Positions 25,460 through 36,821 of a stretch of DNA of 64,000 nt are shown one piece after another. Every line of letters begins with the position of its first letter. Position 1 is the first letter of the stretch. The position numbers were made by a program, and so were the translations under genes. Source of the DNA: Cupriavidus necator A5-1 (GTDB taxonomy: Bacteria > Pseudomonadota > Gammaproteobacteria > Burkholderiales > Burkholderiaceae); NCBI RefSeq assembly GCF_000744095.1, contig NZ_JQLI01000001.1:1736001-1800000 (forward strand), read 5' to 3'. The notes beneath the pieces were generated by a model. The model did not search any database and had not been told where the DNA came from. It was given only the letters and a program-made list of their open reading frames with translations.

Positions 25460-26866
25460 ATGTCGCAACACCTGATTTCCATCTCTGTCCTCGCGCTGAT
25501 GTTCGTCATCGCCACGGTCCTGCCCATCAATATGGGCGCGCTGGCCTTCGTCGGCGCGTTCCTGGTCGGCACCCTGGTTGCCGCCATGCCGGCCAAGGCT
25601 ATCCTGGCCGGCTTCCCCGCGGACCTGTTCCTGACGCTGGTCGGCATCACTTACCTGTTCGCCGTGGCGCAGAACAACGGCACCATCGACTGGCTGGTGC
25701 GGCTCGCGGTGCGCGCCGTGGGCGGCCGGATCGCGGCGATCCCGTGGATCATGTTCATGATCGCCGCGGTGCTGACCTCGGTCGGCGCGGTCAGCCCGGC
25801 AGCGGTGGCGATCATCGCGCCGATCGCGCTGGGCTTTGCCGCGCGCTACGGCATCAACCCGCTGCTGATGGGGCTGATGGTGATCCACGGTGCGCAGGGC
25901 GGCGGCTTTTCGCCGATCAGCATCTACGGTGGCATCACCAACAAGATCGTGCAGAAGGCGGGGCTGCCGCTGAACGAGATGGCGACGGCCTTTGCCAGCC
26001 TGGGTGTCAACCTTGCCGTGGCCGCGGGCCTGTTCGTCGCATTCGGCGGCCTGCGCCTGATGCGGCAATCGGCGCCGGCGGCGGCAGCGCCGCAGGCGGC
26101 TGCCGACGGTGTGCTGGCCATGGGCCATCCCTTCGGCGCACACACCGTGCCGGCACAGGGCGCGCAGATCTATGGCGATGCCGAGGCCGAGGCCGGCATG
26201 GAAGAGCGGAAGACGATGGCACGCGACCGCGGATCGATGCTCGAGGGCGATGCCGCCGGCACCGCCGAGGCGCCGGCCGGTCTCTACCAGTACCTGACCG
26301 TGGCCGGCCTGGTGGCACTGGCCGTGCTGACGCTCTACTTCAAGCTCGATATCGGCTTCGTCTCGCTGAGCATTGCGCTGCTGCTCACGCTGATGGCGCC
26401 GGAGCTGCAGAAGCGCGCGCTGAGCCAGGTGTCGTGGCCCGAGATCATGCTGATCGTCGGCGTCAGCACGTACGTGGGCGTGATGGACAAGATGGGCACG
26501 ATCGATTTCGTCGGCCACAGCGTTGCCCACCTGACCTCGCCGCTGATGGCGGCGCTGCTGCTGTGCTTCGTGGGTGCGGTGGTGTCGGCGTTTGCGTCGT
26601 CGACCGCGGTGCTGGGCTCGCTGATCCCGCTTGCCGTGCCGTTCCTGCAGCAAGGCTCCGACGTCAGCGCGATCGGCTTTATCGCGGCAATGGCGGTGTC
26701 TTCGACCATCGTGGATGTGAGCCCGTTCTCGACCAACGGTGCGCTGGTACTGGCCAACGCACAGGGCGTGGACCGGCAGGCCTTCTTCCGCAAGCTGATG
26801 ATCTATGGCGCGCTGGTGACCGTGATTGCGCCGGTCGTGCTGTGGTTCATCTTTGTGGTGCTCTGA
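25460..26866 (+). CDS. matC: MatC-type malonate/dicarboxylate carrier
   Basis: 468 residues with about 11-12 predicted membrane helices split by a hydrophilic loop at about 205-275. The N-terminal half (LPINMGALAFVGAFLVG...LFLTLVGITYLFAVAQNNGTIDWLV) matches the MatC N-terminal domain of dicarboxylate carriers. The repeated elements GGFSPISIYGGITNK and SPFSTNGALVLANAQGVD are the paired substrate/ion hairpins of the SLC13-like fold. In the inner membrane it would import malonate for the mdc enzymes encoded downstream. The mdc cluster lacks the usual MdcF or MadLM transporter, so this gene fills that gap. The symbol is assigned by family and context. Confidence 0.82.
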   Translation: MSQHLISISVLALMFVIATVLPINMGALAFVGAFLVGTLVAAMPAKAILAGFPADLFLTLVGITYLFAVAQNNGTIDWLVRLAVRAVGGRIAAIPWIMFMIAAVLTSVGAVSPAAVAIIAPIALGFAARYGINPLLMGLMVIHGAQGGGFSPISIYGGITNKIVQKAGLPLNEMATAFASLGVNLAVAAGLFVAFGGLRLMRQSAPAAAAPQAAADGVLAMGHPFGAHTVPAQGAQIYGDAEAEAGMEERKTMARDRGSMLEGDAAGTAEAPAGLYQYLTVAGLVALAVLTLYFKLDIGFVSLSIALLLTLMAPELQKRALSQVSWPEIMLIVGVSTYVGVMDKMGTIDFVGHSVAHLTSPLMAALLLCFVGAVVSAFASSTAVLGSLIPLAVPFLQQGSDVSAIGFIAAMAVSSTIVDVSPFSTNGALVLANAQGVDRQAFFRKLMIYGALVTVIAPVVLWFIFVVL

Positions 26867-26899
26867 GTTCCCTTCCATCGCCTACACAGACTCGAAACC

Positions 26900-28882
<1,983 letters not shown>

Positions 28883-28946
28883 TCCATGCGAACTGGCCGC
28901 CACGCGGCTAAGATAGGAGGCCGCCCCCACACCCGAGCCCAGAACC

Positions 28947-29864
28947 ATGAGAATCCGCATTGGCGAAGAGATCACCTTCCGCAAACTCGAAGCCCTGCTG
29001 GCGTTCATGGAGTCTGGCAACCTGGCCAAGGCGGCCGAGATTCTGGACACCAGCACGGTCAGCGTGCACCGTGCGCTGCATTCGCTGGAAGAGGGCACGA
29101 GCTGCGCGCTGTTCCGGCATGAGGGCCGCAACCTGATCCCGACCGATGCGGCCTATGTGCTGGCGGATACGGCAAGGGAAGTGCTCAAGGCCATGGCCGA
29201 CGGCATCCGTGCCACGCGCGAGGCCGCCGGCTATTCGGCCGACCAGCTCAAGATCGGCTCGCTCTATTCGCTGACGGTCCAGACCGTGCCCAAGATCGTG
29301 ATCGGGCTGAAGCTGCGGCGCCCGGAGCTGCAGACCGAGCTGGTGCTGGGCTCCAATGCGGACCTGCTGCAGAAGCTCAAGCAGGGCTCGATCGACGCCA
29401 CGCTGATGGCGGTGCCCGAGCCGGACCCGGATATCGAATCGATCCCGCTGTTCGAGGACGATATCTTCTTTGCGGCGCCGGCCAACTCGCCTTATGCGTC
29501 GATGCCGGCGGTCGACCTGCGCGCCTGCCGCGACGAACCTTTTGTCGCGCTGAGCGAGGGTTTCGTCACCTATCATGGATTTGTCGAGGCGTTCCGGATC
29601 GCGGAGTTCACGCCGAATCTCGTCATGAAGGTGGGCGATATCTTTTCGCTGATGAACCTGGTGGGCGGCGGCATTGGCTGCACGCTGCTGCCTGGCCGGG
29701 TCCGGGGCGTGTATTCGCGCAACGTGGCGTTCGTGCCACTGACCGGCGAGTACGACATCAAGCAGACCATCGGCCTCAGCTTCCTGCGCCGCCGCGAACG
29801 CGATCCCAACCTGCTGGCGCTGGCCGCGGTGTGCCGCATGGCCATGCGCGAGACGGACCAATAG
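28947..29864 (+). CDS. mdcR: LysR-type malonate regulator MdcR
   Basis: 305 residues. It starts MRIRIGEEITFRKLEALLAFMESGNLAKAAEILDTSTVSVHRAL, the characteristic start of malonate-utilisation LysR regulators, with a C-terminal effector domain. It sits between acsA and mdcA, all on the plus strand. In relatives MdcR activates the mdc genes with malonate as inducer. The 135-bp gap before mdcA is the probable target, but no strong dyad was found there. Confidence 0.83.
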   Translation: MRIRIGEEITFRKLEALLAFMESGNLAKAAEILDTSTVSVHRALHSLEEGTSCALFRHEGRNLIPTDAAYVLADTAREVLKAMADGIRATREAAGYSADQLKIGSLYSLTVQTVPKIVIGLKLRRPELQTELVLGSNADLLQKLKQGSIDATLMAVPEPDPDIESIPLFEDDIFFAAPANSPYASMPAVDLRACRDEPFVALSEGFVTYHGFVEAFRIAEFTPNLVMKVGDIFSLMNLVGGGIGCTLLPGRVRGVYSRNVAFVPLTGEYDIKQTIGLSFLRRRERDPNLLALAAVCRMAMRETDQ

Positions 29865-29999
29865 GGCGCCGGGGCCGCTTCCAGCCTTGCTGCTGGCCTC
29901 GCTTCCGGCCAGCGTAACGGTTCTCCCCCCGGCGTGATTGTTCGGTGGCTTCCCCCTGTTTAAGGTGGACCCATCAGACAGACGTCAGCCGGAGATGCG

Positions 30000-31658
30000 A
30001 TGACCACCACCAGCACGGGCCGCCAATGGAACACCCGCAGGGAAGCCAAGGCGCGCCGCAAGCAGAATGCCGCCGCGATCGCGCAGGGCAAGCTGGTCCC
30101 GACCAGCGATATCGTGCCCTTCCTGGAAGCCGTGCTGCTTCCGGGCGACCGCGTGGTGCTCGAGGGCAACAACCAGAAGCAGGCTGACTTCCTGTCGCGC
30201 TCGCTGGCGCAGGTCGATCCCGCGCGCGTGAGCGCGCTGCATATGATCATCCCCAGCGTCAGCCGGGTCGAGCACCTGGATTTGTTCGAGCGCGGCATCG
30301 CGCGCAAGCTTGACTTCTCCTACGCCGGCGCGCAGAGCATCCGCATCTCGCAGTTCCTGGAAGACGGGCAGCTCGAAGTCGGCGCGATCCACACCTATAT
30401 CGAGCTCTATGCACGGCTGTATGTGGACCTGGTCCCCAACGTCGTGCTGATCGCCGGCTACAAGGCCGATCGCGACGGCAATCTCTACACCGGCCCCAGC
30501 ACCGAGGACACGCCGGCACTGATCGAGGCCGCCGCCTTCCGCGACGGGCTGGTCATTGCGCAGGTCAACGAGATCGTCGACGACCCCGCCGGCCTGCCGC
30601 GCGTGGACGTGCCAGGCTCCTGGATCGACTACGTGGTGCAGGCCGACAAGCCCTTCTTCTGCGAGCCGCTGTTCACACGCGATCCGCGCCTGATCAAGCC
30701 GGTCCACGTGCTGATGGCGATGATGGCGATCCGCGGCATCTACGAGCGCCACCAGGTGCAGTCGCTCAACCATGGCATCGGCTTCAACACCGCGGCGATC
30801 GAACTGATCCTGCCGACCTACGGCGAGTCGCTGGGGCTGAAGGGCAAGATCTGCAAGTACTGGACCCTCAACCCGCACCCGACGCTGATCCCCGCCATCG
30901 AGACCGGCTGGGTCGAGAGCGTACACAGCTTCGGCAGCGAACTGGGCATGGAGGCCTATGTCGCGGCGCGGCCGGATGTGTTCTTCACCGGTGCGGATGG
31001 CTCGATGCGTTCGAACCGCGCCTTCTGCCAGCTTGCCGGCCAATACGCGGTGGACCTCTTCATCGGCTCGACCCTGCAGATCGACGGCGATGGCCACTCG
31101 TCCACGGTGACGCGCGGGCGCCTGTCGGGCTTTGGCGGCGCGCCCAACATGGGCCACAACCCGGGCGGGCGCCGGCACCCGACGCCGGCCTGGCTGGACC
31201 TGATCGAGACCGACGATCCGCTGGCGCGTGGCCGCAAGCTGGTGGTGCAGATGGTCGAGACCTTCCAGGCGGGCGGCAAGCCCACCTTTGTGGAATCGAT
31301 GGACGCGGTCGACGTCGCGCGCGAAAGCGGCATGCCGCTGGCGCCGGTGATGATCTACGGCGACGACGTCACGCACGTGCTGACCGAGGAAGGCATTGCC
31401 TACCTGTACAAGGCGCAATCGCTGGAAGAACGGCGCCGGATGATCGCCGCGGTGGCCGGCGTCACGCCGATCGGCATGAAGCATGACCCCGCCACGACGC
31501 GCCGCATGCGTAGCGACGGCCTGATCGCGCTGCCTGAAGACCTGGGCGTGCAGCGCAGCCAGGCCACGCGCAGCCTGCTGGCGGCAAAGAGCATGGTCGA
31601 CCTGGTGGACTGGTCCGGCGGGCTGTACGCGCCGCCGGCTCGCTTCCGGAGCTGGTAA
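30000..31658 (+). CDS. mdcA: Malonate decarboxylase alpha subunit
   Basis: 552 residues; full-length MdcA, the acetyl-S-ACP:malonate ACP transferase of the biotin-independent malonate decarboxylase. Recognisable stretches are RQWNTRREAKARRKQNAA at the N-terminus, and FGGAPNMGHNPGGRRHPTPAW near residues 380-400, a CoA-transferase-like glycine-rich region. It exchanges acetyl for malonyl on the MdcC carrier, releasing acetate. GGAG lies six bases upstream of the ATG. Its TAA overlaps the ATG of mdcB. Confidence 0.96.
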   Translation: MTTTSTGRQWNTRREAKARRKQNAAAIAQGKLVPTSDIVPFLEAVLLPGDRVVLEGNNQKQADFLSRSLAQVDPARVSALHMIIPSVSRVEHLDLFERGIARKLDFSYAGAQSIRISQFLEDGQLEVGAIHTYIELYARLYVDLVPNVVLIAGYKADRDGNLYTGPSTEDTPALIEAAAFRDGLVIAQVNEIVDDPAGLPRVDVPGSWIDYVVQADKPFFCEPLFTRDPRLIKPVHVLMAMMAIRGIYERHQVQSLNHGIGFNTAAIELILPTYGESLGLKGKICKYWTLNPHPTLIPAIETGWVESVHSFGSELGMEAYVAARPDVFFTGADGSMRSNRAFCQLAGQYAVDLFIGSTLQIDGDGHSSTVTRGRLSGFGGAPNMGHNPGGRRHPTPAWLDLIETDDPLARGRKLVVQMVETFQAGGKPTFVESMDAVDVARESGMPLAPVMIYGDDVTHVLTEEGIAYLYKAQSLEERRRMIAAVAGVTPIGMKHDPATTRRMRSDGLIALPEDLGVQRSQATRSLLAAKSMVDLVDWSGGLYAPPARFRSW

Positions 31659-32587
31659 TGGCGAGCGCAGCAGCAAGGATCCTTCATACGCCGGCACAGC
31701 ACCGGCATCAGCCTGCGGCCTCCACCCGCGCCCAGGCGCTGGCTGGCCTGGCCGTCAGCGCGATCGTCGAGGAAGCACGCCTGTCGCCCAAGCCCGGCCT
31801 GGTCGACAGCCGCGGCAGCGGTGCGCATACCGACCTGACGTTGCCGCTGATGCTGCACTCCGCGCAGTCGCTGGAATCATCGTTCGTGGCGATGGCCGAT
31901 GCCGGCCTGCAGGCGCCGCGCGTTGCGTATGGGCTGCGCGAACGGCTGGGCGCACTCGGCCGCGAGGCCGAGGCCGTGATGCTGTCTGCCACCGGCGGCG
32001 TCAACACGCATCGCGGCGCGATCTGGTGCATCGGCTTGCTGGTCGGCGCCGCAGGACACGTCAGCGCTGCCGGGCAGCGTGCCAGTGCCGCCGCGATCAG
32101 TGCGACGGCCGGCGCCATTGCCGCGCTGCCGGACCGGCACCGGCCCGTAGTGACCGGCAACAAGGGCGAGCTCGCGTGCCTGGCGTACGGGGTTGGTGGA
32201 GCGCGGGCCCAGGCACGCGCCGGCTTCCCGCACGTGATGCGGCTGGCACTGCCGGCATTGCAATGCAGCCGCGCGCGCGGCGACAGCGAATCCACGGCAC
32301 GCCTGAACGCGCTGCTGGCGCTGATGAGCGAGTTGGACGATACCTGCGTGCTGGCGAGGTCTGGGCACAAGGGCCTGGGCTACATGCAGGCCGGCGCGAA
32401 GGCGGTGCTCGCCGCCGGTGGCGCGGGCACGGTGGCCGGACGGCGCCACCTGCGCAGCCTGGACGCCGGCATGCTGGCGCAGCGCGCCTCACCGGGTGGC
32501 GCGGCGGACCTGCTGGCCGCCACCATCTTTTTGGACCGGCTGTCGCACGACGACGATGCCGACGGGCACGACTTCAGGGGACTGTGA
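31658..32587 (+). CDS. mdcB: Triphosphoribosyl-dephospho-CoA synthase MdcB
   Basis: 309 residues of the CitG/MdcB family. The conserved stretch EEARLSPKPGLVDSRGSGAHTD near residue 35 and ATGGVNTHRGAIW near 110 are diagnostic. The enzyme makes 2'-(5''-triphosphoribosyl)-3'-dephospho-CoA from ATP and dephospho-CoA, the precursor of the prosthetic group of MdcC. It starts within the mdcA stop codon, and its stop overlaps the mdcC start, so translation is coupled. Confidence 0.94.
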   Translation: MASAAARILHTPAQHRHQPAASTRAQALAGLAVSAIVEEARLSPKPGLVDSRGSGAHTDLTLPLMLHSAQSLESSFVAMADAGLQAPRVAYGLRERLGALGREAEAVMLSATGGVNTHRGAIWCIGLLVGAAGHVSAAGQRASAAAISATAGAIAALPDRHRPVVTGNKGELACLAYGVGGARAQARAGFPHVMRLALPALQCSRARGDSESTARLNALLALMSELDDTCVLARSGHKGLGYMQAGAKAVLAAGGAGTVAGRRHLRSLDAGMLAQRASPGGAADLLAATIFLDRLSHDDDADGHDFRGL

Positions 32588-32907
32588 TGGAACAACTTCG
32601 ATTTGAATTTCCGGCAGGGCAGCCTGCCACTGGGCGCGTGCTGGTCGGCGTAGTGGGGTCCGGCGACCTCGAGGTGCTGGTCGAGCCCGGCAGCGGCGGC
32701 GTGACCACAGTGGAGGTCACCACCTCGATCAATGGCTATAGCCGCGTCTGGGATGCGCAGCTTTCGCGCGTCTTTGCCGCCGAGCCGCGGGCGTCGATGC
32801 AGATCCGCATCCACGATTTCGGCGCGACGCCGGGCGTGGTCGGCATGCGCCTGGCCGAAGCCTTTGAGGCACTGGGCGGCGCACAGCAACCAGGAGAGGC
32901 GTCATGA
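32587..32907 (+). CDS. mdcC: Malonate decarboxylase acyl carrier subunit
   Basis: 106 residues from ATG 32587, which overlaps the mdcB stop. MdcC is the acyl carrier of the complex. Ser25 in VGVVGSGDLEVLVEP is the attachment site of the phosphoribosyl-dephospho-CoA group. A longer in-frame reading upstream is a shadow of mdcB. The stop overlaps mdcD by four bases. Confidence 0.94.
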   Translation: MEQLRFEFPAGQPATGRVLVGVVGSGDLEVLVEPGSGGVTTVEVTTSINGYSRVWDAQLSRVFAAEPRASMQIRIHDFGATPGVVGMRLAEAFEALGGAQQPGEAS

Positions 32908-33755
32908 GCACCGAGGAGCTGCTGGCGCGCAACAGCTTTATCGAACTAGGGGCACGCGAGCGTGCGCGCGTGCTGCTCGATGCGGGCACCTTCCGCGAAC
33001 TGGCCGGCCCGTTCGACGGCCTGCAATCGCCATGGCTGCCGCCGCAGGGCGTGGTGCCCCAGAGCGATGATGGCGTGGTGGTTGCCAAGGGGCGCATCGA
33101 CGGGATGCCGGTGGTGGTGCTGGCGATCGAAGGCGCGTTCCAGGGCGGCAGCCTCGGCGAAGTCGGCGGCGCCAAGATCGCCGGCGCGCTCGAGCTCGCG
33201 GCCGAGGACAACCGCCGCGGCGAACCGACGCGCGCGGTGCTGCTGCTGGAGACCGGCGGCGTGCGCCTGCAGGAAGCCAATCTGGGCCTCGCCGCAATTG
33301 CCGATATCCACGCCGCGATCGTCGACCTGCGGCGCTACCAGCCTGTGCTGGGCGTGATCGCGGGGCAGGTGGGGTGCTTTGGCGGCATGTCGATCGCCGC
33401 CGGGCTGTGTACCACGCTGGTGATGACGCAGGAAGGGCGCCTGGGCCTGAACGGCCCGGCCGTGATCGAGCAGGAGGCGGGCATTGCCGAGTATGACTCG
33501 CGCGACCGGCCCTTTATCTGGAGCTTTACCGGCGGCACGCAGCGCGTTGCCAGCGGCTTTGCGGATGTTTACGTCGATGACGACTGCGACGCCATGCGCA
33601 GCGAAGTCGCCACACTGGTGCGCGGCCCCGTTGCCGCCAGCCATCGCAGCGAGCGCTACGCGCTGTACCTGGCCGCGCTGCAAGAGTATGACGCCAGCGT
33701 CCAGCCGACACCGGCGGGGGTGCAAGACCTGTTTCAACGGGAGAACGACGCATGA
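32904..33755 (+). CDS. mdcD: Malonate decarboxylase beta subunit
   Basis: 283 residues, carboxyltransferase-like fold. MdcD pairs with MdcE to decarboxylate malonyl-S-MdcC to acetyl-S-MdcC. Motifs include IEGAFQGGSLGEVGGAKIAGALELA, and the oxyanion-type GQVGCFGGMSIAAGLC near residue 155. It overlaps mdcC and mdcE by four bases each, consistent with equal production of the two subunits. Confidence 0.95.
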   Translation: MSTEELLARNSFIELGARERARVLLDAGTFRELAGPFDGLQSPWLPPQGVVPQSDDGVVVAKGRIDGMPVVVLAIEGAFQGGSLGEVGGAKIAGALELAAEDNRRGEPTRAVLLLETGGVRLQEANLGLAAIADIHAAIVDLRRYQPVLGVIAGQVGCFGGMSIAAGLCTTLVMTQEGRLGLNGPAVIEQEAGIAEYDSRDRPFIWSFTGGTQRVASGFADVYVDDDCDAMRSEVATLVRGPVAASHRSERYALYLAALQEYDASVQPTPAGVQDLFQRENDA

Positions 33756-34588
33756 ACGCACAACTCCATCCCGCGCCTGAACGCCAGATCAGCCGCGGCG
33801 CACGGTGGCTGCAGGCGCTGGCGCCGACGGCGTCGTACCTGCCGGGCTTCCCGGACTCTGTGGCAGTGGCGGACGGCGAACTGGCGGACGTGGCGGTCCG
33901 GTGGATCGCGCTCGTGCCGGATGCGGCCAGCAGGTTCCCGCGCGCTCGCAACGGGGAGGCCGGCCTGCTTGAAGGCTGGTCGCTGGCGCGCGCGGTGCGC
34001 GAGGTGATCGAAGCGGATCGCAACGCGCCGGTCAAGCGCGCGATCGTGGCGATCGTCGATACGCCCAGCCAGGCGTATGGCCGGCGTGAAGAGGCGTTTG
34101 GCATCCACCAGTCGCTCGCCGGCGCCGTCGCCGCCTATGCCGATGCGCGCCTGGCCGGTCATCCGGTGGTGGCGCTGATCGTCGGGCGCGCCATGTCGGG
34201 AGCCTTCCTTGCGCACGGCTACCAGGCCAACCGCATCATCGCGCTCGATGACAAGGGCGTGCTGGTGCATGCGATGGGCAAGGAGGCCGCCGCCAGGATC
34301 ACCATGCGCACGGTCGAGGACCTGGAAGCGCTGGCGTCGACCGTGCCGCCGATGGCCTACGACATCCTGAACTTCGCCACGCTGGGCATCCTGTGGCGGC
34401 TGATCGACGTGGAATCGGCCAGCGAACCGTTGGAGGGGGATGTGCACCTGGCCCGCGACACGATCCTGTCCGCGCTGGCGGACATCCGCCGCGACCCGAC
34501 GCGCGACCTGTCGGGCCGGCGCGCGGGGGCCAACCGCAAGGCGTCGGCCGACGTGCGCGCCTGCCTGTCGCGCCAATGGCAGGCCTGA
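33752..34588 (+). CDS. mdcE: Malonate decarboxylase gamma subunit
   Basis: 278 residues. Second carboxyltransferase-like subunit of the decarboxylase. Landmarks are REEAFGIHQSLAGAVAAYADARLAGHPVVALI and GRAMSGAFLAHGYQANRIIALDDKGVLVHAMGKEA, a crotonase-like core. It partners MdcD. Its end overlaps mdcG by 13 bases in a different frame. Confidence 0.95.
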   Translation: MNAQLHPAPERQISRGARWLQALAPTASYLPGFPDSVAVADGELADVAVRWIALVPDAASRFPRARNGEAGLLEGWSLARAVREVIEADRNAPVKRAIVAIVDTPSQAYGRREEAFGIHQSLAGAVAAYADARLAGHPVVALIVGRAMSGAFLAHGYQANRIIALDDKGVLVHAMGKEAAARITMRTVEDLEALASTVPPMAYDILNFATLGILWRLIDVESASEPLEGDVHLARDTILSALADIRRDPTRDLSGRRAGANRKASADVRACLSRQWQA

Positions 34589-35223
34589 ACGCCGCCACGC
34601 CGGCACCGCATGACCTGGTCTGGCTGGCCGATCCTGCTGCCAGCCTCGACCGGGATGCCTTGCCGGACTGGGTCTCGCTGACAGCGCTGCGCGAGACGCC
34701 GGTGGTGGTGCGTCGCGATGGCTGCCGCATCGGTGAGATTCCCGTCGGGCTGCGCGGCCGCACGCGCTCGGAACGCTATGGCACCTGGGTCGCGCCCTCG
34801 GCGATCTGCAAGGTCGTCACGCCGATGGATCTGGCCGCGCAGCGCGCATGGCGCCACCGGCCGGAGCTGGCGACACTGCCGGCCATCGTCGCGCTCGAGG
34901 CCATCGCCGACCGGCTCGACGCGGCGGGTATCCGCTGGGGCGTGACCGGCAGTGCAGGCTTCTCGCTTGCCTGTGCGCAAAACGTGCTGCATGCCGACAG
35001 CGACCTCGACCTCGTTGTGCAAGCTGCGCAGCCGCTGCCAGCCCGGCATGTGGAACTGCTTGCCGAACTGCAGCGCGCCGCGCCGGCCAGGATCGACATC
35101 CAGGTCGCGACGCCATTCGGCGGCTTCTCGTTGCTGGAGCGGCTGCGCAGCGGCGGCAAGGTGCTGCTGAAGACTGCTCACGGCCCGAGGATGACCGTCG
35201 ATCCCTGGCAACCCGCGCCATGA
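34576..35223 (+). CDS. mdcG: Phosphoribosyl-dephospho-CoA transferase MdcG
   Basis: 215 residues from ATG 34576, which lies 13 bases inside mdcE; a longer in-frame reading back to 34393 is a shadow. The nucleotidyltransferase-like segment WGVTGSAGFSLACAQNVLHADSDLDLVV carries the paired Asp residues of the active site. The enzyme transfers the prosthetic group made by MdcB onto Ser25 of MdcC, giving holo carrier protein. Confidence 0.92.
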   Translation: MAGLNAATPAPHDLVWLADPAASLDRDALPDWVSLTALRETPVVVRRDGCRIGEIPVGLRGRTRSERYGTWVAPSAICKVVTPMDLAAQRAWRHRPELATLPAIVALEAIADRLDAAGIRWGVTGSAGFSLACAQNVLHADSDLDLVVQAAQPLPARHVELLAELQRAAPARIDIQVATPFGGFSLLERLRSGGKVLLKTAHGPRMTVDPWQPAP

Positions 35224-36143
35224 ACATCCTGTTCACCTTCCCCGGCCAGGGCGCGCAGCGCCCCGGCATGCTGAAGGACCTGCCGGCGCATCCGGCGGTC
35301 GCAGCGGTGCTGGCTGAAGCGGAGGAGGTGCTGCAGGTCGCGGTGGCGGAGATGGATTCGCCGGCAAGCCTGCAATCCACGGTCTGGACCCAGCTATGCC
35401 TGCTGACCGCCGGCGTGGCGATGACGCGCTGCCTGGCCGCGCACGACGCCAGCGCCGACGCAGTTGCCGGCCTGTCCATCGGCGCCTACGCGGCAGCGGT
35501 GACCGCAGGGGTGCTGTCTTTCGCCGATGCGCTCAGGCTGGTGCGGTTGCGCGGCGAACTGATGGCACAGGCCTATCCACAGGGCTACGGCATGACGGCG
35601 ATCATCGGCCTGGACCGAAGCCGGCTCGAACCGCTGGTCGCGCAAGTCTGCTCGCCGCAGCATCCGGTGTACCTGGCCAACTTCAATGCGCCGACGCAGA
35701 TCGTGATCGCCGGAAAGCTGTCGGCACTGGCGGAAGTATCGGCGCTTGCCCTCGCGGCCGGTGCGCAGGCTGCAAAGCCCGTGGCCATCCACGTCCCGTC
35801 GCACTGTTCGTTGCTCGATGCCGCGGCGCAGACACTGGGCGATGCCATGCAAAACGTACCGCAGTCGCCGCCCACGCTGCGCTACTTCAGCGCCAGCAAG
35901 GCACGCGAACTGCGCGATCCCCGCAAGATCGCCGAGGACCTCGCGCAGAACATGGCCACCCCTGTGCGCTGGCATGAAACCATGCTGCTGGTCCGTGCCA
36001 ATGGTGCGAGGCTGGTGGTGGAAGCGCCGCCGGGCGACGTGCTGACACGGCTGGCGCAGCCGGTGTTTGCCGACGGCATGGCGCTGGCCTGCGACCGGAC
36101 CCGCGTGGATTCGATCGCGGCGATCATGCGGCGCGAGGGCTAA
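35220..36143 (+). CDS. mdcH: Malonate decarboxylase epsilon subunit MdcH
   Basis: 307 residues, malonyl-CoA:ACP transacylase fold. It begins LFTFPGQGAQRPGML; the nucleophile is S86 in GLSIGAYAAA, with His in IHVPSHCSLLD as the partner. MdcH loads the first malonyl group from malonyl-CoA onto holo-MdcC, starting the cycle. The ATG overlaps the mdcG stop. It is the last gene of the operon and is convergent with the DUF2894 gene. Confidence 0.94.
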   Translation: MNILFTFPGQGAQRPGMLKDLPAHPAVAAVLAEAEEVLQVAVAEMDSPASLQSTVWTQLCLLTAGVAMTRCLAAHDASADAVAGLSIGAYAAAVTAGVLSFADALRLVRLRGELMAQAYPQGYGMTAIIGLDRSRLEPLVAQVCSPQHPVYLANFNAPTQIVIAGKLSALAEVSALALAAGAQAAKPVAIHVPSHCSLLDAAAQTLGDAMQNVPQSPPTLRYFSASKARELRDPRKIAEDLAQNMATPVRWHETMLLVRANGARLVVEAPPGDVLTRLAQPVFADGMALACDRTRVDSIAAIMRREG

Positions 36144-36164
36144 GGGTCTCCGGGCGAGCCCTTA
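36141..36164. terminator. Hairpin spanning the mdcH and DUF2894 stops
   Basis: TAAGGG-T-CTC pairs with GAG-CCCTTA around a five-base loop, with one bulged base. The outer arms are the stop codons of the two convergent genes. There is no clear U-run, so use as a bidirectional terminator is likely but not certain. Confidence 0.42.
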
Positions 36165-36821
36165 CTTGCGCGGCTTCCCGCGCACGGTCTTCTTCGCACT
36201 CCCGGCCCTTGCAGTTTCCTTGTCCGGCACCGCGCCGCCGCCATTCAACTGTTCCAGCCACGACATCGCATCGACGTACGACAGGAACTGGTGCAGGTAA
36301 CCCGGCGACATCTCGCGCATCAGCGACAGCGAACGATGCACCAGGTGGTTCGAGTTGAGCGGGCCGGCATGCTCCGGCACGTGCTCCAGCGACTGGCGCA
36401 GCTGCCGGTCGACGCTGACCCTGGCCCAGGTATCCCGGAAGTAATCGACCAGCTCCGGCTCGACCGGAGCGGGGCGACGCGGCAGGGGCGCGCGCGTTGC
36501 GGGAGCGCTTTGCGCGGGCTGCGCGTGGGCCTGCATGTGGCCGACCAGGCCGGCAAGCATGCCGGCGGCAGGCTTGCGTGGGAGCACGGCGCTGCTGGCG
36601 TGAACGCCTTCGCACGCGGCGCTCTCCATGGTCTTGCCATAGGCCTCGACCAGGCTGGCCAGCCGCTCGTCCAGCAGGCGCCGCGCGGCGCCGCTGTGGC
36701 CTGCCGCGCGCCGGGTCAGCGCTTCGATAAAGCGGAAGCGCACCGGGTCGAGCCGGTCGGCGCCGCGCTCGCGCCAGGCATCGAGCGTTGCGCGGACGTC
36801 GCCGTTCTTGTCGCTATCCAT
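36162..36821 (-). CDS. DUF2894 family protein
   Basis: 219 residues. It begins with a helical region (ATLDAWRERGADRLDPVRFRFIEALTRRAAGHSGAARRLLDERL) and has a Pro/Ala-rich middle. A conserved core then reads ELVDYFRDTWARVSVDRQLRQSLEHVPEHAGPLNSNHLVHRSL...MSPGYLHQFLSYVDAMSWLE, as in DUF2894 proteins. The tail is Lys/Arg rich. No catalytic motif is evident. It overlaps the OmpA-like gene by eight bases and is the last gene of the DUF3348-DUF802-OmpA operon, so it probably acts with that putative motor, perhaps as a cytoplasmic adaptor. That role is inference. Confidence 0.8.
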   Translation of the reverse strand: MDSDKNGDVRATLDAWRERGADRLDPVRFRFIEALTRRAAGHSGAARRLLDERLASLVEAYGKTMESAACEGVHASSAVLPRKPAAGMLAGLVGHMQAHAQPAQSAPATRAPLPRRPAPVEPELVDYFRDTWARVSVDRQLRQSLEHVPEHAGPLNSNHLVHRSLSLMREMSPGYLHQFLSYVDAMSWLEQLNGGGAVPDKETARAGSAKKTVRGKPRK